In this document: one piece after another, positions 8,646-17,435 of the stretch
Layout: each line of letters begins with the position of its first letter
Numbering within the stretch: the stretch's first letter is position 1
Origin: Rhodanobacter_A agri
Lineage (GTDB): Bacteria; Pseudomonadota; Gammaproteobacteria; Xanthomonadales; Rhodanobacteraceae
Length of the DNA: 64,000 bases
Direction: 5' to 3'
Assembly (NCBI RefSeq): GCF_044904705.1
Contig: NZ_JADIKL010000008.1
Coordinates: 124,001 to 188,000 of the forward strand
Notes under the pieces: model-generated
Told to the model about the DNA's origin: nothing
Seen by the model: the letters and a program-made list of their open reading frames with translations, nothing else
Database searches by the model: none
Made by a program: the position numbers and the translations under genes

Positions 8646-9605
8646 ATGAGCGTCGCTTCCCCACACCATCACGAACATCCGCACCCGGCGGATGCCCACG
8701 ATCACGACCACGATCATGCGCCGCATGCCAGCGTGCGCGGCCGCAAGCTGCTGCTGGCCTTTGTGCTGACCACGCTGACCATGCTGGCAGAAGTGGCCGG
8801 CGGCCTGTGGTCGGGCTCGCTGGCTCTGCTCACCGACGGCGGCCACATGATGGTGGATGCACTGGCCTTGCTGATGGCCTTCGTCGGCGCGCGCATGGCA
8901 TTGCGGCCGGCAGACGCACGACGCAGCTACGGCTATGGGCGGATGGAGGTGCTGGTCGGCTTCGTCAACGCACTCAGCCAGTTCGTGCTGGTGGCCTGGG
9001 TGGCGTGGGAGGCAGTCCAGCGTCTGCTGCATCCGGGCGAGATCCTCTCGGGCATGATGCTGATCGTGGCCATTATCGGCCTGCTGGTGAACCTGTTGGT
9101 GTTGCGCAGCCTGCACGGCCATGCGCATGACGACGTGAACCTGGCTGGCGCCAGCCTGCATGTGCTCGGTGACGTGCTGGGCTCGGTGGCGGCGGTGCTG
9201 GCGGCCCTGGCGATCCGCGCGTTCGGCTGGCTGTGGGCCGACCCGGTGCTGTCGCTGCTGGTGGCGGTGCTGATCCTGGGCAGCGCGTGGCGCCTGCTGC
9301 GCCGTTCCGCGCATATCCTGCTCGAAGGTGTGCCGGACGGCATGGACAGCGCCGAGGTGGAGGCCGCGCTGCGCGGTGCCGATGCCTCGATCCGCGGCAT
9401 CCATCATCTGCACGTATGGCAGCTGGCTTCCGGCTCGCGCATGGCGACCTTGCACGCCGAGCTGCACGATCCGGCCGCCGCCGCGCAGGCGCTGCGCGCG
9501 ATCAACTGCCTGCTGGGCGAGCGTTTCGGCATCGAGCACGTCACCGTGCAGATCGACCCGGAAGCCTGCCTCGACCAGTCGCGGGGCTGTGCGGGCCACG
9601 GCTGA
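8646..9605 (+). CDS. Cation diffusion facilitator (zinc/cobalt/cadmium exporter)
   Basis: Proton-driven exporter of divalent cations (ZitB/CzcD type), 319 residues. A histidine/aspartate-rich N-terminus (residues 6-26, HHHEHPHPADAHDHDHDH) is followed by six membrane helices. The transport-site HxxxD pairs are LLTDGGHMMVDAL in helix 2 and SLHVLGDVLGS in helix 5. A cytoplasmic C-terminal domain follows, with HHLHVWQL and HAELHD. It lies 54 bases downstream of the MerC-like gene and is probably part of the same zinc-homeostasis unit, exporting surplus metal while Zur controls uptake. Confidence 0.92.
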   Translation: MSVASPHHHEHPHPADAHDHDHDHAPHASVRGRKLLLAFVLTTLTMLAEVAGGLWSGSLALLTDGGHMMVDALALLMAFVGARMALRPADARRSYGYGRMEVLVGFVNALSQFVLVAWVAWEAVQRLLHPGEILSGMMLIVAIIGLLVNLLVLRSLHGHAHDDVNLAGASLHVLGDVLGSVAAVLAALAIRAFGWLWADPVLSLLVAVLILGSAWRLLRRSAHILLEGVPDGMDSAEVEAALRGADASIRGIHHLHVWQLASGSRMATLHAELHDPAAAAQALRAINCLLGERFGIEHVTVQIDPEACLDQSRGCAGHG

Positions 9606-9670
9606 CCCGGCTATGGCGTCGGCGATGGCGCTGCTATCATGATCCACCATCACGCATTGAGGAGATTTCC

Positions 9671-9832
9671 ATGGGCAAGGGCGATCGCAAGACCCGTCGC
9701 GGCAAGACCTATCGTGGCAGCTACGGCAATACCCGCGTGCACGGTGCGCAGCCGGCCGTGGTCGGCGCCAAGCCGACCGTGACCAAGCCGGTGGCTGTGA
9801 AGAAGGCCGCGCCGAAGAAGAAGTCGGCCTGA
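9671..9832 (+). CDS. 30S ribosomal protein bTHX
   Basis: Small basic ribosomal protein of 53 residues that sits in the head of the 30S subunit. The family signature MGKGDRKTRRGKTYRGSYGN opens it, followed by an alanine/lysine/proline-rich tail ending APKKKSA. A canonical ribosome site (GAGGAG) precedes the ATG by 7 bases, and a TATCAT -10-like hexamer lies at 9635. A strong terminator follows directly, so it is a monocistronic gene. Confidence 0.88.
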   Translation: MGKGDRKTRRGKTYRGSYGNTRVHGAQPAVVGAKPTVTKPVAVKKAAPKKKSA

Positions 9833-9857
9833 GTCGCAGCGACCACGCATCACGAAA

Positions 9858-9882
9858 GACCCCGCCTAGGCGGGGTTTTTTT
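9858..9882 (+). terminator. Rho-independent terminator after bTHX
   Basis: CCCCGCC/GGCGGGG forms a 7-bp perfect GC stem (9860-9866 with 9869-9875) followed by an uninterrupted T run. It closes the bTHX transcript before the his operon promoter. Confidence 0.92.
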
Positions 9883-9959
9883 ATGGGCGCTTGCCAGACC
9901 GGGATGTTGATCGACGGGTGCGCCGTGACGGTGCGCTGAACCGGCGCGGCAGCGGCCGC

Positions 9960-10016
9960 TTGCGCAGGGTGCCGGCGGTCCTTACAATGCGATCCATTGT
10001 ACTAATGCGCTAATAC
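9960..10016 (+). promoter_or_regulatory. his operon promoter with TrpR-like operator
   Basis: A sigma-70-type promoter reads TTGCGC (9960-9965), a 17-base spacer, then TACAAT (9983-9988). Downstream, GTACTAATGCGCTAATAC (9999-10016) has the same 18-base length and nearly the same half-sites as the TrpR operator (GTACTAG...CTAGTAC). It ends three bases before the ATG of the TrpR-like gene. A repressor bound there would sit just after the transcription start. Confidence 0.65.
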
Positions 10017-10019
10017 ATT

Positions 10020-10355
10020 ATGAAACGTCGATCGCTGGATCCCGAGACGCCCGTCGAGTCGGCCGAGCAGAGCCTGTGCCTGGCGTTGTTGTCGCTGAAG
10101 GATGCCGGGGAGATGGATGCCTTCCTGCGCGACCTGTGCACGCCGGCCGAGCTGGAGGTGCTGGTGGACCGCTGGCGCGTGGTGCCGTATCTGCTCGACG
10201 GCGTGTCCTACCGCGAGATCCACGAGCGCACCGCGGTGAGCATCACCACGATCGGCCGCGTGGCGCGTTTCCTCACCCAGGGCAACGGTGGCTACCTGGC
10301 CGCCGCCGCGCGCGCCTCGCGCCGTCGCGCTGCCAGCAAGAAGGCACGCGCATGA
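10020..10355 (+). CDS. TrpR/YerC-family regulator heading the his operon
   Basis: A 111-residue protein of the Trp-repressor superfamily, closest to the YerC/YecD branch. LCLALLSLKDAGEMDAFLRDLCTPAELEVL and SYREIHERTAVSITTIGRVARFL give the helical core and helix-turn-helix (about residues 67-88), and NGGY marks the YerC type. A basic tail follows (ASRRRAASKKARA). Its stop overlaps hisG by 4 bases, so it is the first gene of the his operon. It probably represses the operon from the TrpR-like operator that abuts its own start codon; histidine is the natural co-repressor candidate (inference). Confidence 0.85.
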   Translation: MKRRSLDPETPVESAEQSLCLALLSLKDAGEMDAFLRDLCTPAELEVLVDRWRVVPYLLDGVSYREIHERTAVSITTIGRVARFLTQGNGGYLAAAARASRRRAASKKARA

Positions 10356-11245
10356 GGCCGCGCGACCGCCTGCGCATCGCGATGCAGAAATCCGGGCGGC
10401 TGACCGAGCCGGCGCTGGAATTGCTCAAGCGTTGTGGCCTCACGTTCCGGCAGAGCCGCGACAAGCTGTTCTGCTTCGGCGAGGGCGAGCCGGTGGACTT
10501 GCTGCTGGTGCGCGACGACGACATCCCCGGCCTGATCGCCCAGGGCGTGTGCGAGCTGGGCATCGTGGGCCGCAACGTGCTCGACGAGTTCCGTGTCACA
10601 ACCGGTCGCGACAGCGAGCCGCTGGCCGAGCTGCGGCCGCTGGGCTTCGGGCGTTGCCGGCTTTCCATCGCGGTGCCGCAGGAATTCGACTACAGCGAGC
10701 CCGCGCAACTATCCGGACGGCGCATCGCCACTTCGTATCCCGGCTTGCTCGGCGCATGGCTGCGCGAGCATGGCGTCGAGGCCGGCGTGGTGACCCTGGC
10801 CGGTTCGGTGGAGATCGCGCCGAAGCTGGGTACTGCGGACGCGATCTGCGACCTGGTACAGAGCGGCGGCACCTTGGTGGCGAACCAGTTGCGCGAGGTC
10901 GATGTGCTGCTGGAGAGCGAGGCGGTGCTGGCCGGCCCACAGGCGTTGCCGGCGGACGAGCGTGGCGACCTGATCGAGCTGCTGCTGAAGCGGCTGGACG
11001 GCGTGATCCAGGTGCGCGAATCGCGCCTGTTGCTGCTGCAGACGCCGCGCGCCGCGCTGGATGCGGTGACCCGGCTGCTGCCCGGCGGTCCGCAGCCGAC
11101 CTTGCTGCCGGTGGCCGGCCAACCCGACCAGCTGATGCTGCAGGCGTTGTGTGCGGGCGAGGTGAGCTGGCGTCAGCTGGAAGAGATCAAGAAGGCCGGC
11201 GCGCGCGAGATGTTCGTGCTGCCGGTGGAGAAGATGTTGGCATGA
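10352..11245 (+). CDS. hisG: ATP phosphoribosyltransferase (long form)
   Basis: Catalyses the first step of histidine synthesis, joining ATP and PRPP. At 297 residues it is the long, hexameric form with a C-terminal ACT-like domain that binds histidine for feedback control; the short form with HisZ is excluded. The catalytic half runs from LRIAMQKSGRL to ADAICDLVQSGGTL, where the PRPP loop lies. The start at 10352 is set by overlap with the regulator stop and by the conserved opening. Thirteen bases separate it from hisD. Confidence 0.97.
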   Translation: MRPRDRLRIAMQKSGRLTEPALELLKRCGLTFRQSRDKLFCFGEGEPVDLLLVRDDDIPGLIAQGVCELGIVGRNVLDEFRVTTGRDSEPLAELRPLGFGRCRLSIAVPQEFDYSEPAQLSGRRIATSYPGLLGAWLREHGVEAGVVTLAGSVEIAPKLGTADAICDLVQSGGTLVANQLREVDVLLESEAVLAGPQALPADERGDLIELLLKRLDGVIQVRESRLLLLQTPRAALDAVTRLLPGGPQPTLLPVAGQPDQLMLQALCAGEVSWRQLEEIKKAGAREMFVLPVEKMLA

Positions 11246-11258
11246 AGAGCTGGCTGGC

Positions 11259-12566
11259 ATGAAACGGATCGACTGGAACGCGTTGGACGAACAAGAGCGC
11301 AGCGAAGCGCTGGCGCGCCCGGCGCAGTCGCGCGCGGCGGCGTTGCGCGAAGGCGTCAGTGGCATCATCGCGGCGGTACGCGCGCGCGGCGATGCGGCCT
11401 TGCGCGAGTTGAGCGCGAAATACGACGGCTGCGCCTTGAATGCCCTCGACGTCGCCGAGGACGAATTCGCGGCTGCCGAGGCGTCGCTCGATCCGGTCTT
11501 GAAGACGGCGATCCGCGAGGCCGCCGCACGCATCGAGGCCTTCCATCGTGCCGCCGCGCCGCAGCCGGTCAGCGTGGACACCGCACCCGGCGTGCGGGTG
11601 GAACGCATACTGCGGCCGATCACGCGCGTGGGCCTGTACGTGCCGGCGGGCAGCGCGCCGCTGCCGTCCACCGCATTGATGTTGGGCGTGCCCGCGCGCA
11701 TCGCGGGCTGCCGCGAAGTCGTGCTGTGCTCACCCGCGCGTAGCGACGGCCGTTGCGATCCGGCGGTGCTGTATGCCGCGCGCCTCACCGGCGTGCACAA
11801 GGTGTTCAAGCTGGGCGGCGCGCAGGCGATCGCGGCGATGGCTTACGGCACGGCTTCCGTGCCGAAGTGCGACAAGCTGTTCGGCCCCGGCAATGCCTGG
11901 GTCACCGAGGCCAAGCTGCAGGTGTCGTCCGAGCCCGATGGCGCGGCGATCGACATGCCGGCCGGGCCGTCCGAGGTGCTGGTGATCGCCGACGTGGCGG
12001 CGAATCCCGCCTTCGTCGCCGCGGACCTGCTGTCCCAGGCCGAGCATGGGCCGGATTCGCAGGTGATCCTGCTCAGCGATTCCGTCGCGCTGCTGGATCG
12101 CGTCGAACGTGAGGTCGCGCGGCAGTGCGCTGAACTGCCGCGCGCGGAAATCGCCCGGCTGGCGCTGGCGCAAAGCCGCCTGATCAAGGTCGCCTCGTTG
12201 CCGCAGGCGGTCGAAGTGAGCAACCGCTATGCGCCCGAGCACCTGATCGTGCAGGTGGTCGCACCACGGGTGCTGCTGGATGGCATCGAGAGCGCCGGTT
12301 CCGTCTTCCTCGGCGCGTGGACGCCCGAATCGGTAGGCGACTATTGCAGTGGCAGCAACCACGTGCTGCCCACCTATGGCTACGCGCGCAGCTACAGCGG
12401 CGTGTCGGTGGCGAGCTATCAGAAGCAGATAACGGTGCAGGAGCTCAGCGCCGGCGGCTTGCGCGGCATCGGCCCGTGCACTGCCACGCTGGCCGCCGCC
12501 GAACAACTGGAGGCGCATCGCCGCGCGGTGACGCTGCGATTGGCCGAACTGGAGTCAATGACATGA
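11259..12566 (+). CDS. hisD: Histidinol dehydrogenase
   Basis: Zinc enzyme that oxidises L-histidinol to L-histidine in two NAD-dependent steps. The 435 residues fit the family. Recognisable blocks are GLYVPAGSAPLPSTALMLGVPARIAG, FGPGNAWVTEAKLQV, IDMPAGPSEVLVIAD and the zinc/catalytic region LLSQAEHGPDSQV. The C-terminal block SYSGVSVASYQKQITVQ is also present. It starts after a short gap from hisG and overlaps hisC by 4 bases. Confidence 0.98.
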   Translation: MKRIDWNALDEQERSEALARPAQSRAAALREGVSGIIAAVRARGDAALRELSAKYDGCALNALDVAEDEFAAAEASLDPVLKTAIREAAARIEAFHRAAAPQPVSVDTAPGVRVERILRPITRVGLYVPAGSAPLPSTALMLGVPARIAGCREVVLCSPARSDGRCDPAVLYAARLTGVHKVFKLGGAQAIAAMAYGTASVPKCDKLFGPGNAWVTEAKLQVSSEPDGAAIDMPAGPSEVLVIADVAANPAFVAADLLSQAEHGPDSQVILLSDSVALLDRVEREVARQCAELPRAEIARLALAQSRLIKVASLPQAVEVSNRYAPEHLIVQVVAPRVLLDGIESAGSVFLGAWTPESVGDYCSGSNHVLPTYGYARSYSGVSVASYQKQITVQELSAGGLRGIGPCTATLAAAEQLEAHRRAVTLRLAELESMT

Positions 12567-13639
12567 GTGTGCTCGATCTGGCACGTGCGGAAATCCGTGC
12601 CTTGCAGCCGTATTCCTCGGCACGGATGGAAGCCAGCGGTGGCCAATTGCTGCTCAACGCGAACGAATCCGCATGGGCGCCGACCGGGGACGGCGGCACG
12701 GGCTGCAACCGCTACCCGGAGCCGCAACCCGCCGCGTTGGTGGATGCCTTGGCGCGGCTGTATGGCGTGCGCCGCGAACAGGTGCTGGTAGGCCGCGGCA
12801 GCGACGAGGCGATCGACCTGCTGGTGCGTGCGTTCTGCCGTGCCGGACGCGACACAATCCTGATCCAGCCGCCCACTTTCGGCATGTACGCGGTATGCGC
12901 GCGCATCCAGGATGCAGGCGTGATCGAGGCACCGTTGCGCCGCGACTTCACGCTGGACATGGGCGCCACGCTGGCGGCAGTGACCAGTGCGGTGAAGCTG
13001 GTGTTCGTCTGCACGCCGAACAACCCTGCAGGCAGCGTGGTGCCGCGCGCCGACATCGAACGCCTGGCGCGGGCGCTGGCCGGCCGTGCGTTGCTGGTAG
13101 TGGACGAGGCTTATGTAGAGTTCGCCGACGAAGGCAGCGTGGCCGATCTGCTCGACCGTTACGACAACCTTGCCGTGCTGCGCACCTTGTCCAAGGCCTG
13201 GGCGCTGGCCGGCGCGCGCGTAGGCTCCCTGCTGGCGCACCCGGACGTGGTGGCGCTGCTGCGCCGGATCATGCCACCGTATCCGCTGCCGTTGCCCAGC
13301 GTGAATGCGGCCTTGCTCGCGCTGTCGGGCTGGGGGCAGGCGAACGCACGCGCGCATATCGACATCGTGCGGGCCGAGCGGGTTCGCCTGCGGGCGGCCT
13401 TGGCGGGTTTGCCGGGCGTGCGCGCCGTGCTGCCCTCGCAGGCGAATTTCCTGACTGTGCGTTTCGACGATGCCGGCGCCGCCTACCAGCGGCTGTTCGA
13501 GGCCGGCATCGTGGTACGCGACGTGCGGCGTTACCCGGGCCTGGACGATGCGCTGCGCATCACCATCGGTACGCCGGCGGAGAACGAACGCGTGCTGGCC
13601 GTGCTGGCGGACCGGTCGATGGCGCGAGGGGCGGCATGA
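12563..13639 (+). CDS. hisC: Histidinol-phosphate aminotransferase
   Basis: PLP enzyme that transfers an amino group from glutamate to imidazole-acetol phosphate. The 358 residues have fold type I features: LLNANESAWAP near the N-terminus, CTPNNPAGS for cofactor contact, VVDEAYVEF for the PLP-ring aspartate, and the Schiff-base lysine in TLSKAWALAGARVG. The start at 12563 overlaps the hisD stop (ATGA). Overlap with hisB on the other side again suggests coupled translation. Confidence 0.97.
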   Translation: MSVLDLARAEIRALQPYSSARMEASGGQLLLNANESAWAPTGDGGTGCNRYPEPQPAALVDALARLYGVRREQVLVGRGSDEAIDLLVRAFCRAGRDTILIQPPTFGMYAVCARIQDAGVIEAPLRRDFTLDMGATLAAVTSAVKLVFVCTPNNPAGSVVPRADIERLARALAGRALLVVDEAYVEFADEGSVADLLDRYDNLAVLRTLSKAWALAGARVGSLLAHPDVVALLRRIMPPYPLPLPSVNAALLALSGWGQANARAHIDIVRAERVRLRAALAGLPGVRAVLPSQANFLTVRFDDAGAAYQRLFEAGIVVRDVRRYPGLDDALRITIGTPAENERVLAVLADRSMARGAA

Positions 13640-14703
13640 GCGCTCGCCGCATCCTCTTCGTCGATCGCGATGGTTGCCTGATCGAGGAGCCGGCGGACGA
13701 GCAGATCGACAGCTACGAGAAGCTGGCCCTGCTGCCGGGCGTGATCGCCGCGCTGCAGCGCTTCGTCGCTTCAGGCTACGAGCTGGTGATGGTGACGAAC
13801 CAGGACGGGCTGGGCACCGATCGTTTCCCCGAGGCGCATTTCACCGGCCCGCATGAGTTGCTGATGCGCATCCTGTCCTCGCAGGGCATCCGTTTCCGCG
13901 AAGTGCTGATCGACCGCAGTTTTCCGCACGAGGGATTGGACACGCGCAAACCGGGCGTCGGCATGATGCGCGGATGGCTGGCCGACGACGGCTGGAGCCG
14001 CGCCGCCTCGTTGATGGTCGGCGACCGCGAGACCGATCTGTGCTTCGCCGCCAACCTCGGCGTGCGCGGTTTCCGGGTAGGGCCGCAAGGCATCGCCTGG
14101 GACGAGCTGGCGCACCAGGTGCTGGACGCCCCGCGCGTCGCCGAGGTGGTGCGCAACACCAAGGAAACCCGCATTCGCGTGCGGGTGGATCTGGACCGCA
14201 TTGCGGAGCCCAAGGCACACACCGGCCTCGGTTTCTTCGACCACATGCTGGAGCAGATCGGCAAGCACGGCGGTTTCGCGCTGGAGCTGAGCTGCGACGG
14301 CGACATCCACATCGACGATCATCACACCATCGAGGACTGTGGCCTGGCCCTGGGCCAGGCGCTGAAGCAGGCCCTGGGCGACAAGCGCGGCATCGGCCGT
14401 TACGGTTTTGCGCTGCCGATGGACGAGAGTGCGGCGGAAGCGCGGCTGGATCTGTCCGGCCGTCCGTACTTCGTATTCGAAGGCCAGTTTCCGCGTGAGC
14501 GCGTGGGCGAGCTGGCGGTCGAGATGGTGCCGCACTTTTTTCGCTCGTTGTGCGAGACGCTGGGCGCGAACCTGCATCTGTCGGTGCGCGGCGAGAACGC
14601 GCATCACATGATCGAGGCCTGCTTCAAGGTGGTGGCGCGCACGCTGCGCCAGGCGATCCGCCGCGAAGGCGACGAACTGCCCAGCACCAAGGGGACGCTT
14701 TGA
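13636..14703 (+). CDS. hisB: Bifunctional histidinol-phosphatase / imidazoleglycerol-phosphate dehydratase
   Basis: Two-domain enzyme of 355 residues, as in enterobacteria. The first ~165 residues are a HAD phosphatase with the nucleophile motif FVDRDGCLIEE and acidic motif MVGDRETDL, hydrolysing histidinol phosphate. The remainder is IGP dehydratase, with metal-binding histidines in FFDHMLEQIGKHG, DDHHTIED and ENAHHMIEACFK. It overlaps hisC upstream and shares one base with the hisH start. The fused form is typical of gammaproteobacteria. Confidence 0.98.
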   Translation: MSARRILFVDRDGCLIEEPADEQIDSYEKLALLPGVIAALQRFVASGYELVMVTNQDGLGTDRFPEAHFTGPHELLMRILSSQGIRFREVLIDRSFPHEGLDTRKPGVGMMRGWLADDGWSRAASLMVGDRETDLCFAANLGVRGFRVGPQGIAWDELAHQVLDAPRVAEVVRNTKETRIRVRVDLDRIAEPKAHTGLGFFDHMLEQIGKHGGFALELSCDGDIHIDDHHTIEDCGLALGQALKQALGDKRGIGRYGFALPMDESAAEARLDLSGRPYFVFEGQFPRERVGELAVEMVPHFFRSLCETLGANLHLSVRGENAHHMIEACFKVVARTLRQAIRREGDELPSTKGTL

Positions 14704-15293
14704 TGAGCGTCGTGCTGGTCGATGCGGGTGGCACCAATATCGGCTCGGTGCGCTATGCCTTGCAGCGCCTGGGCGCGGATGCGGCGCTGACCTCGGATGC
14801 CGCGGCGATCCGTGGCGCCGACAAAGTGATCCTGCCCGGCGTCGGCGCGGCAGGCCCGGGCATGGCGCGCCTGCGCGAGCTGGGACTGGTCGAGCTGTTG
14901 CGATCGCTGACCCAGCCGGTGCTGGGCGTGTGCCTGGGGATGCAATTGCTCTGCGCGCATTCGGAGGAGGGCGATACCGAGTGCCTCGGCCTGATTCCGG
15001 CGGAGGTGCGCCGCTTCGCCGAGCGTCCCGGTCTGCGCGTGCCACACATGGGTTGGAACCCGCTGTCGGTGCAACAGGAACATCCGCTGCTGACCGGGCT
15101 GGACGCGGGCGAGCAAGCGTATTTCGTGCACAGCTACGCGGTGCCCACGGGCGAGTGGACGCTGGCCACTGCGGACTATGGCGATGCGTTCTCCGCCGTG
15201 GTCGCGGGCGGCAACTTCCACGGCATGCAGTTCCACCCCGAGCGTTCCGCCGCCGTCGGCGCGAAGCTCCTCAAGAATTTCCTAGCGCTATGA
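14703..15293 (+). CDS. hisH: Imidazole glycerol phosphate synthase subunit HisH
   Basis: Glutamine amidotransferase subunit that supplies ammonia to HisF. The class I triad is visible in 196 residues: cysteine in GVCLGMQLL, and histidine and glutamate in MQFHPERS. The oxyanion strand is PGVGAAGPG. It starts on the last base of the hisB stop and overlaps hisA by 4 bases, so its output is coupled to its partners. Confidence 0.97.
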   Translation: MSVVLVDAGGTNIGSVRYALQRLGADAALTSDAAAIRGADKVILPGVGAAGPGMARLRELGLVELLRSLTQPVLGVCLGMQLLCAHSEEGDTECLGLIPAEVRRFAERPGLRVPHMGWNPLSVQQEHPLLTGLDAGEQAYFVHSYAVPTGEWTLATADYGDAFSAVVAGGNFHGMQFHPERSAAVGAKLLKNFLAL

Positions 15294-16018
15294 CGTTCAC
15301 GGTCATTCCTGCCATCGACTTGCGCGAAGGCCGCGTGGTGCGCCTGAAGCAGGGCGACTACGCGCAGCAGACTACTTATTCGGACAATCCACGCGCCGTG
15401 GCGCGACGTTATGCCGAGGCGGGTGCGCGCTGGCTGCACCTGGTCGATCTCGACGGCGCACGCTCCGGCACGCTGGACAACCTGGCGGTGATCGAGGCGA
15501 TCACGAAGGACGGCATGCAGGTGCAGGCCGGCGGCGGCGTGCGCGAGGACGCGGATCTGCGCCGCCTGTTCGATGCCGGCGTGAGCCGCGTGGTGGTGGG
15601 CAGCGTGGCGATCCGCGATCCCGACCGCGTGGCCGGCTGGCTGCGCGAACATGGAGCCGAACACCTCACGCTGGCCCTCGACACCCGCCGCACCGGCGGG
15701 CGCTGGAGCCTGCCCAGTGCAGGCTGGACGGAAACCGAGTCGCGCACGCTGGACGAACTGGCGCCGTGGTACGCCGCGCAAGGCGCGCGCCACCTGCTGT
15801 GCACCGACATCGACCGCGACGGCATGCTGGCCGGCTTCAACCTCGACCTGTACCGGCACCTCGCCGGCACCGTGCCGCAGCTGGCGGTGCAGGCCTCCGG
15901 CGGTGTGCGCTCGCTGGACGATATTCGCGCGGCCCGTGAAGCCGGGGCGCGTGGCGTGATCCTGGGGCGCGCCCTGCTGGAAGGGCGTTTCACCGTGGCG
16001 GAGGCGCTGGCATGCTGA
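15290..16018 (+). CDS. hisA: Phosphoribosylformimino-5-aminoimidazole carboxamide ribotide isomerase
   Basis: Amadori isomerase converting ProFAR to PRFAR, 242 residues with a (beta-alpha)8 barrel. The catalytic aspartates are in IPAIDLREGRVVRL and CTDIDRDGML. The paired phosphate-binding motifs are VQAGGGVRE and VQASGGVRS, reflecting the ancestral half-barrel duplication shared with HisF. Its 3' end overlaps hisF by 7 bases. Confidence 0.97.
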   Translation: MTFTVIPAIDLREGRVVRLKQGDYAQQTTYSDNPRAVARRYAEAGARWLHLVDLDGARSGTLDNLAVIEAITKDGMQVQAGGGVREDADLRRLFDAGVSRVVVGSVAIRDPDRVAGWLREHGAEHLTLALDTRRTGGRWSLPSAGWTETESRTLDELAPWYAAQGARHLLCTDIDRDGMLAGFNLDLYRHLAGTVPQLAVQASGGVRSLDDIRAAREAGARGVILGRALLEGRFTVAEALAC

Positions 16019-16782
16019 GCCGCCGCATCATTCCCTGCCTCGACGTGCGTGACGGTCAGGTGGTCAAAGGCGTGCGTTTCCGCGACCACGTGACGATGGG
16101 TGGCATCGTGGATCTCGCGCTGCGCTACCGCGACGAAGGTGCCGATGAACTGGTGTTCTACGACATCACCGCCAGCCCCGAGGGGCGCAGCGTGGACCGC
16201 GGCTGGGTAGAGAAGGTGGCGCGGGTGATCGACATCCCGTTCTGCGTCGCCGGCGGCATCCGCTCGGTGGATGAAGCGCGCGCCGTATTGCATGCCGGTG
16301 CGGACAAGGTGTCGGTGAACTCGCCGGCGCTGGAACGGCCGGAACTGATCGACGAGCTGGCCGCCGCCTTCGGCGTGCAGTGCGTAGTGGTGGGCGTGGA
16401 TTCGCTGCGTGACGCCGACGGCGAATGGCGCGTGCGCCAGTACACCGGCGATCCATCGAAGACGCGCGCCCTGACGCGCCGCACGCTGGACTGGGTGGCC
16501 GAGGCGCAGCAGCGCGGTGCTGGCGAGATCGTGCTCAACTGCATGGGCAGCGATGGCGTGCGGCAGGGCTACGATATCGAACAACTCAAGGCTGTGCGTG
16601 CGCTCTGCCAGGTGCCGCTGATCGCTTCCGGCGGTGCGGGTGAGCCGGCGCATTTCCGCGATGCATTCACCGAAGCCGACGTGGACGGTGCGCTGGCGGC
16701 CAGCGTGTTCCACTCCGGCGCGATCGCCATCCCCGAACTCAAGCGTTACCTGTGCGAGCAGGGCATCCGCGTTCGTCCGTGA
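16012..16782 (+). CDS. hisF: Imidazole glycerol phosphate synthase subunit HisF
   Basis: Cyclase subunit that uses HisH-derived ammonia to form imidazole glycerol phosphate and AICAR. The 256 residues open RRIIPCLDVRDGQVVKGVRF, with the catalytic aspartate in CLDV; the second is in LNCMGSDGVRQGYD. Phosphate sites are CVAGGIRS and IASGGAGEP. It overlaps hisA and is 19 bases from hisIE. Confidence 0.98.
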   Translation: MLSRRIIPCLDVRDGQVVKGVRFRDHVTMGGIVDLALRYRDEGADELVFYDITASPEGRSVDRGWVEKVARVIDIPFCVAGGIRSVDEARAVLHAGADKVSVNSPALERPELIDELAAAFGVQCVVVGVDSLRDADGEWRVRQYTGDPSKTRALTRRTLDWVAEAQQRGAGEIVLNCMGSDGVRQGYDIEQLKAVRALCQVPLIASGGAGEPAHFRDAFTEADVDGALAASVFHSGAIAIPELKRYLCEQGIRVRP

Positions 16783-16801
16783 ACCGACGAGAGCATCACT
16801 C

Positions 16802-17425
16802 ATGAGCGACATCCACACCGATCTCTCCCGCCTCGACTGGCCCAAGGGCGACGGCCTGCTTCCCGTCGTCGTGCAGCATTGGCTGACTGGCGAGGTGCTG
16901 ATGCTGGGTTACATGAATGCCGAGGCGCTGGCTGCCACGCAGGCCACCGGCAAGGTGACGTTCTGGAGCCGCAGCAAGCAGCGGTTGTGGATGAAGGGCG
17001 AAAGCTCCGGCCATGTGCTGGCGCTGAAATCCATCCGCATCGACTGCGATGCCGACACCTTGCTGGTGCAGGCCGAGCCGCACGGGCCGACCTGCCATCT
17101 GGGTACGTCCAGTTGCTTCGGCGAAGACATGCGTCCGCCGCTGGGTTTCCTCGCCGAGCTTGATGCGCTGGTGGCACAGCGCCACGCGGAGCGCCCGCAA
17201 GGCAGCTACACCACCAAGCTGTTCGAGGCCGGAACGCGCCGCATCGCGCAGAAGGTGGGCGAGGAAGGTGTGGAGAGCGCGCTCGCCGCTGTGGCGCAAG
17301 GCGATGAAGCGTTGCTCGGCGAGGCGGCGGACCTGGTGTTCCACCTCACGGTGCTGCTGCGCGCACGCGGGCTGTCACTGGCCGATGCGGTGGCCGTGCT
17401 GGCGAAACGGCACGCCGGACACTGA
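16802..17425 (+). CDS. hisIE: Bifunctional PR-AMP cyclohydrolase / PR-ATP pyrophosphatase
   Basis: Fusion enzyme of 207 residues catalysing steps 2 and 3 of the pathway. The HisI part has the zinc and metal ligands in RIDCDADTLLVQAEPHGPTCHLG. The HisE part (from about residue 115) has the helical NTP-pyrophosphatase pattern QKVGEEGVESALAA and EAADLVFHLTVLL. The start at 16802 follows a GAGAG ribosome site. It ends the his operon; only 10 bases separate it from the convergent C13 peptidase, with no hairpin between them. Confidence 0.97.
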   Translation: MSDIHTDLSRLDWPKGDGLLPVVVQHWLTGEVLMLGYMNAEALAATQATGKVTFWSRSKQRLWMKGESSGHVLALKSIRIDCDADTLLVQAEPHGPTCHLGTSSCFGEDMRPPLGFLAELDALVAQRHAERPQGSYTTKLFEAGTRRIAQKVGEEGVESALAAVAQGDEALLGEAADLVFHLTVLLRARGLSLADAVAVLAKRHAGH

Positions 17426-17435
17426 TCGCAGGCGC

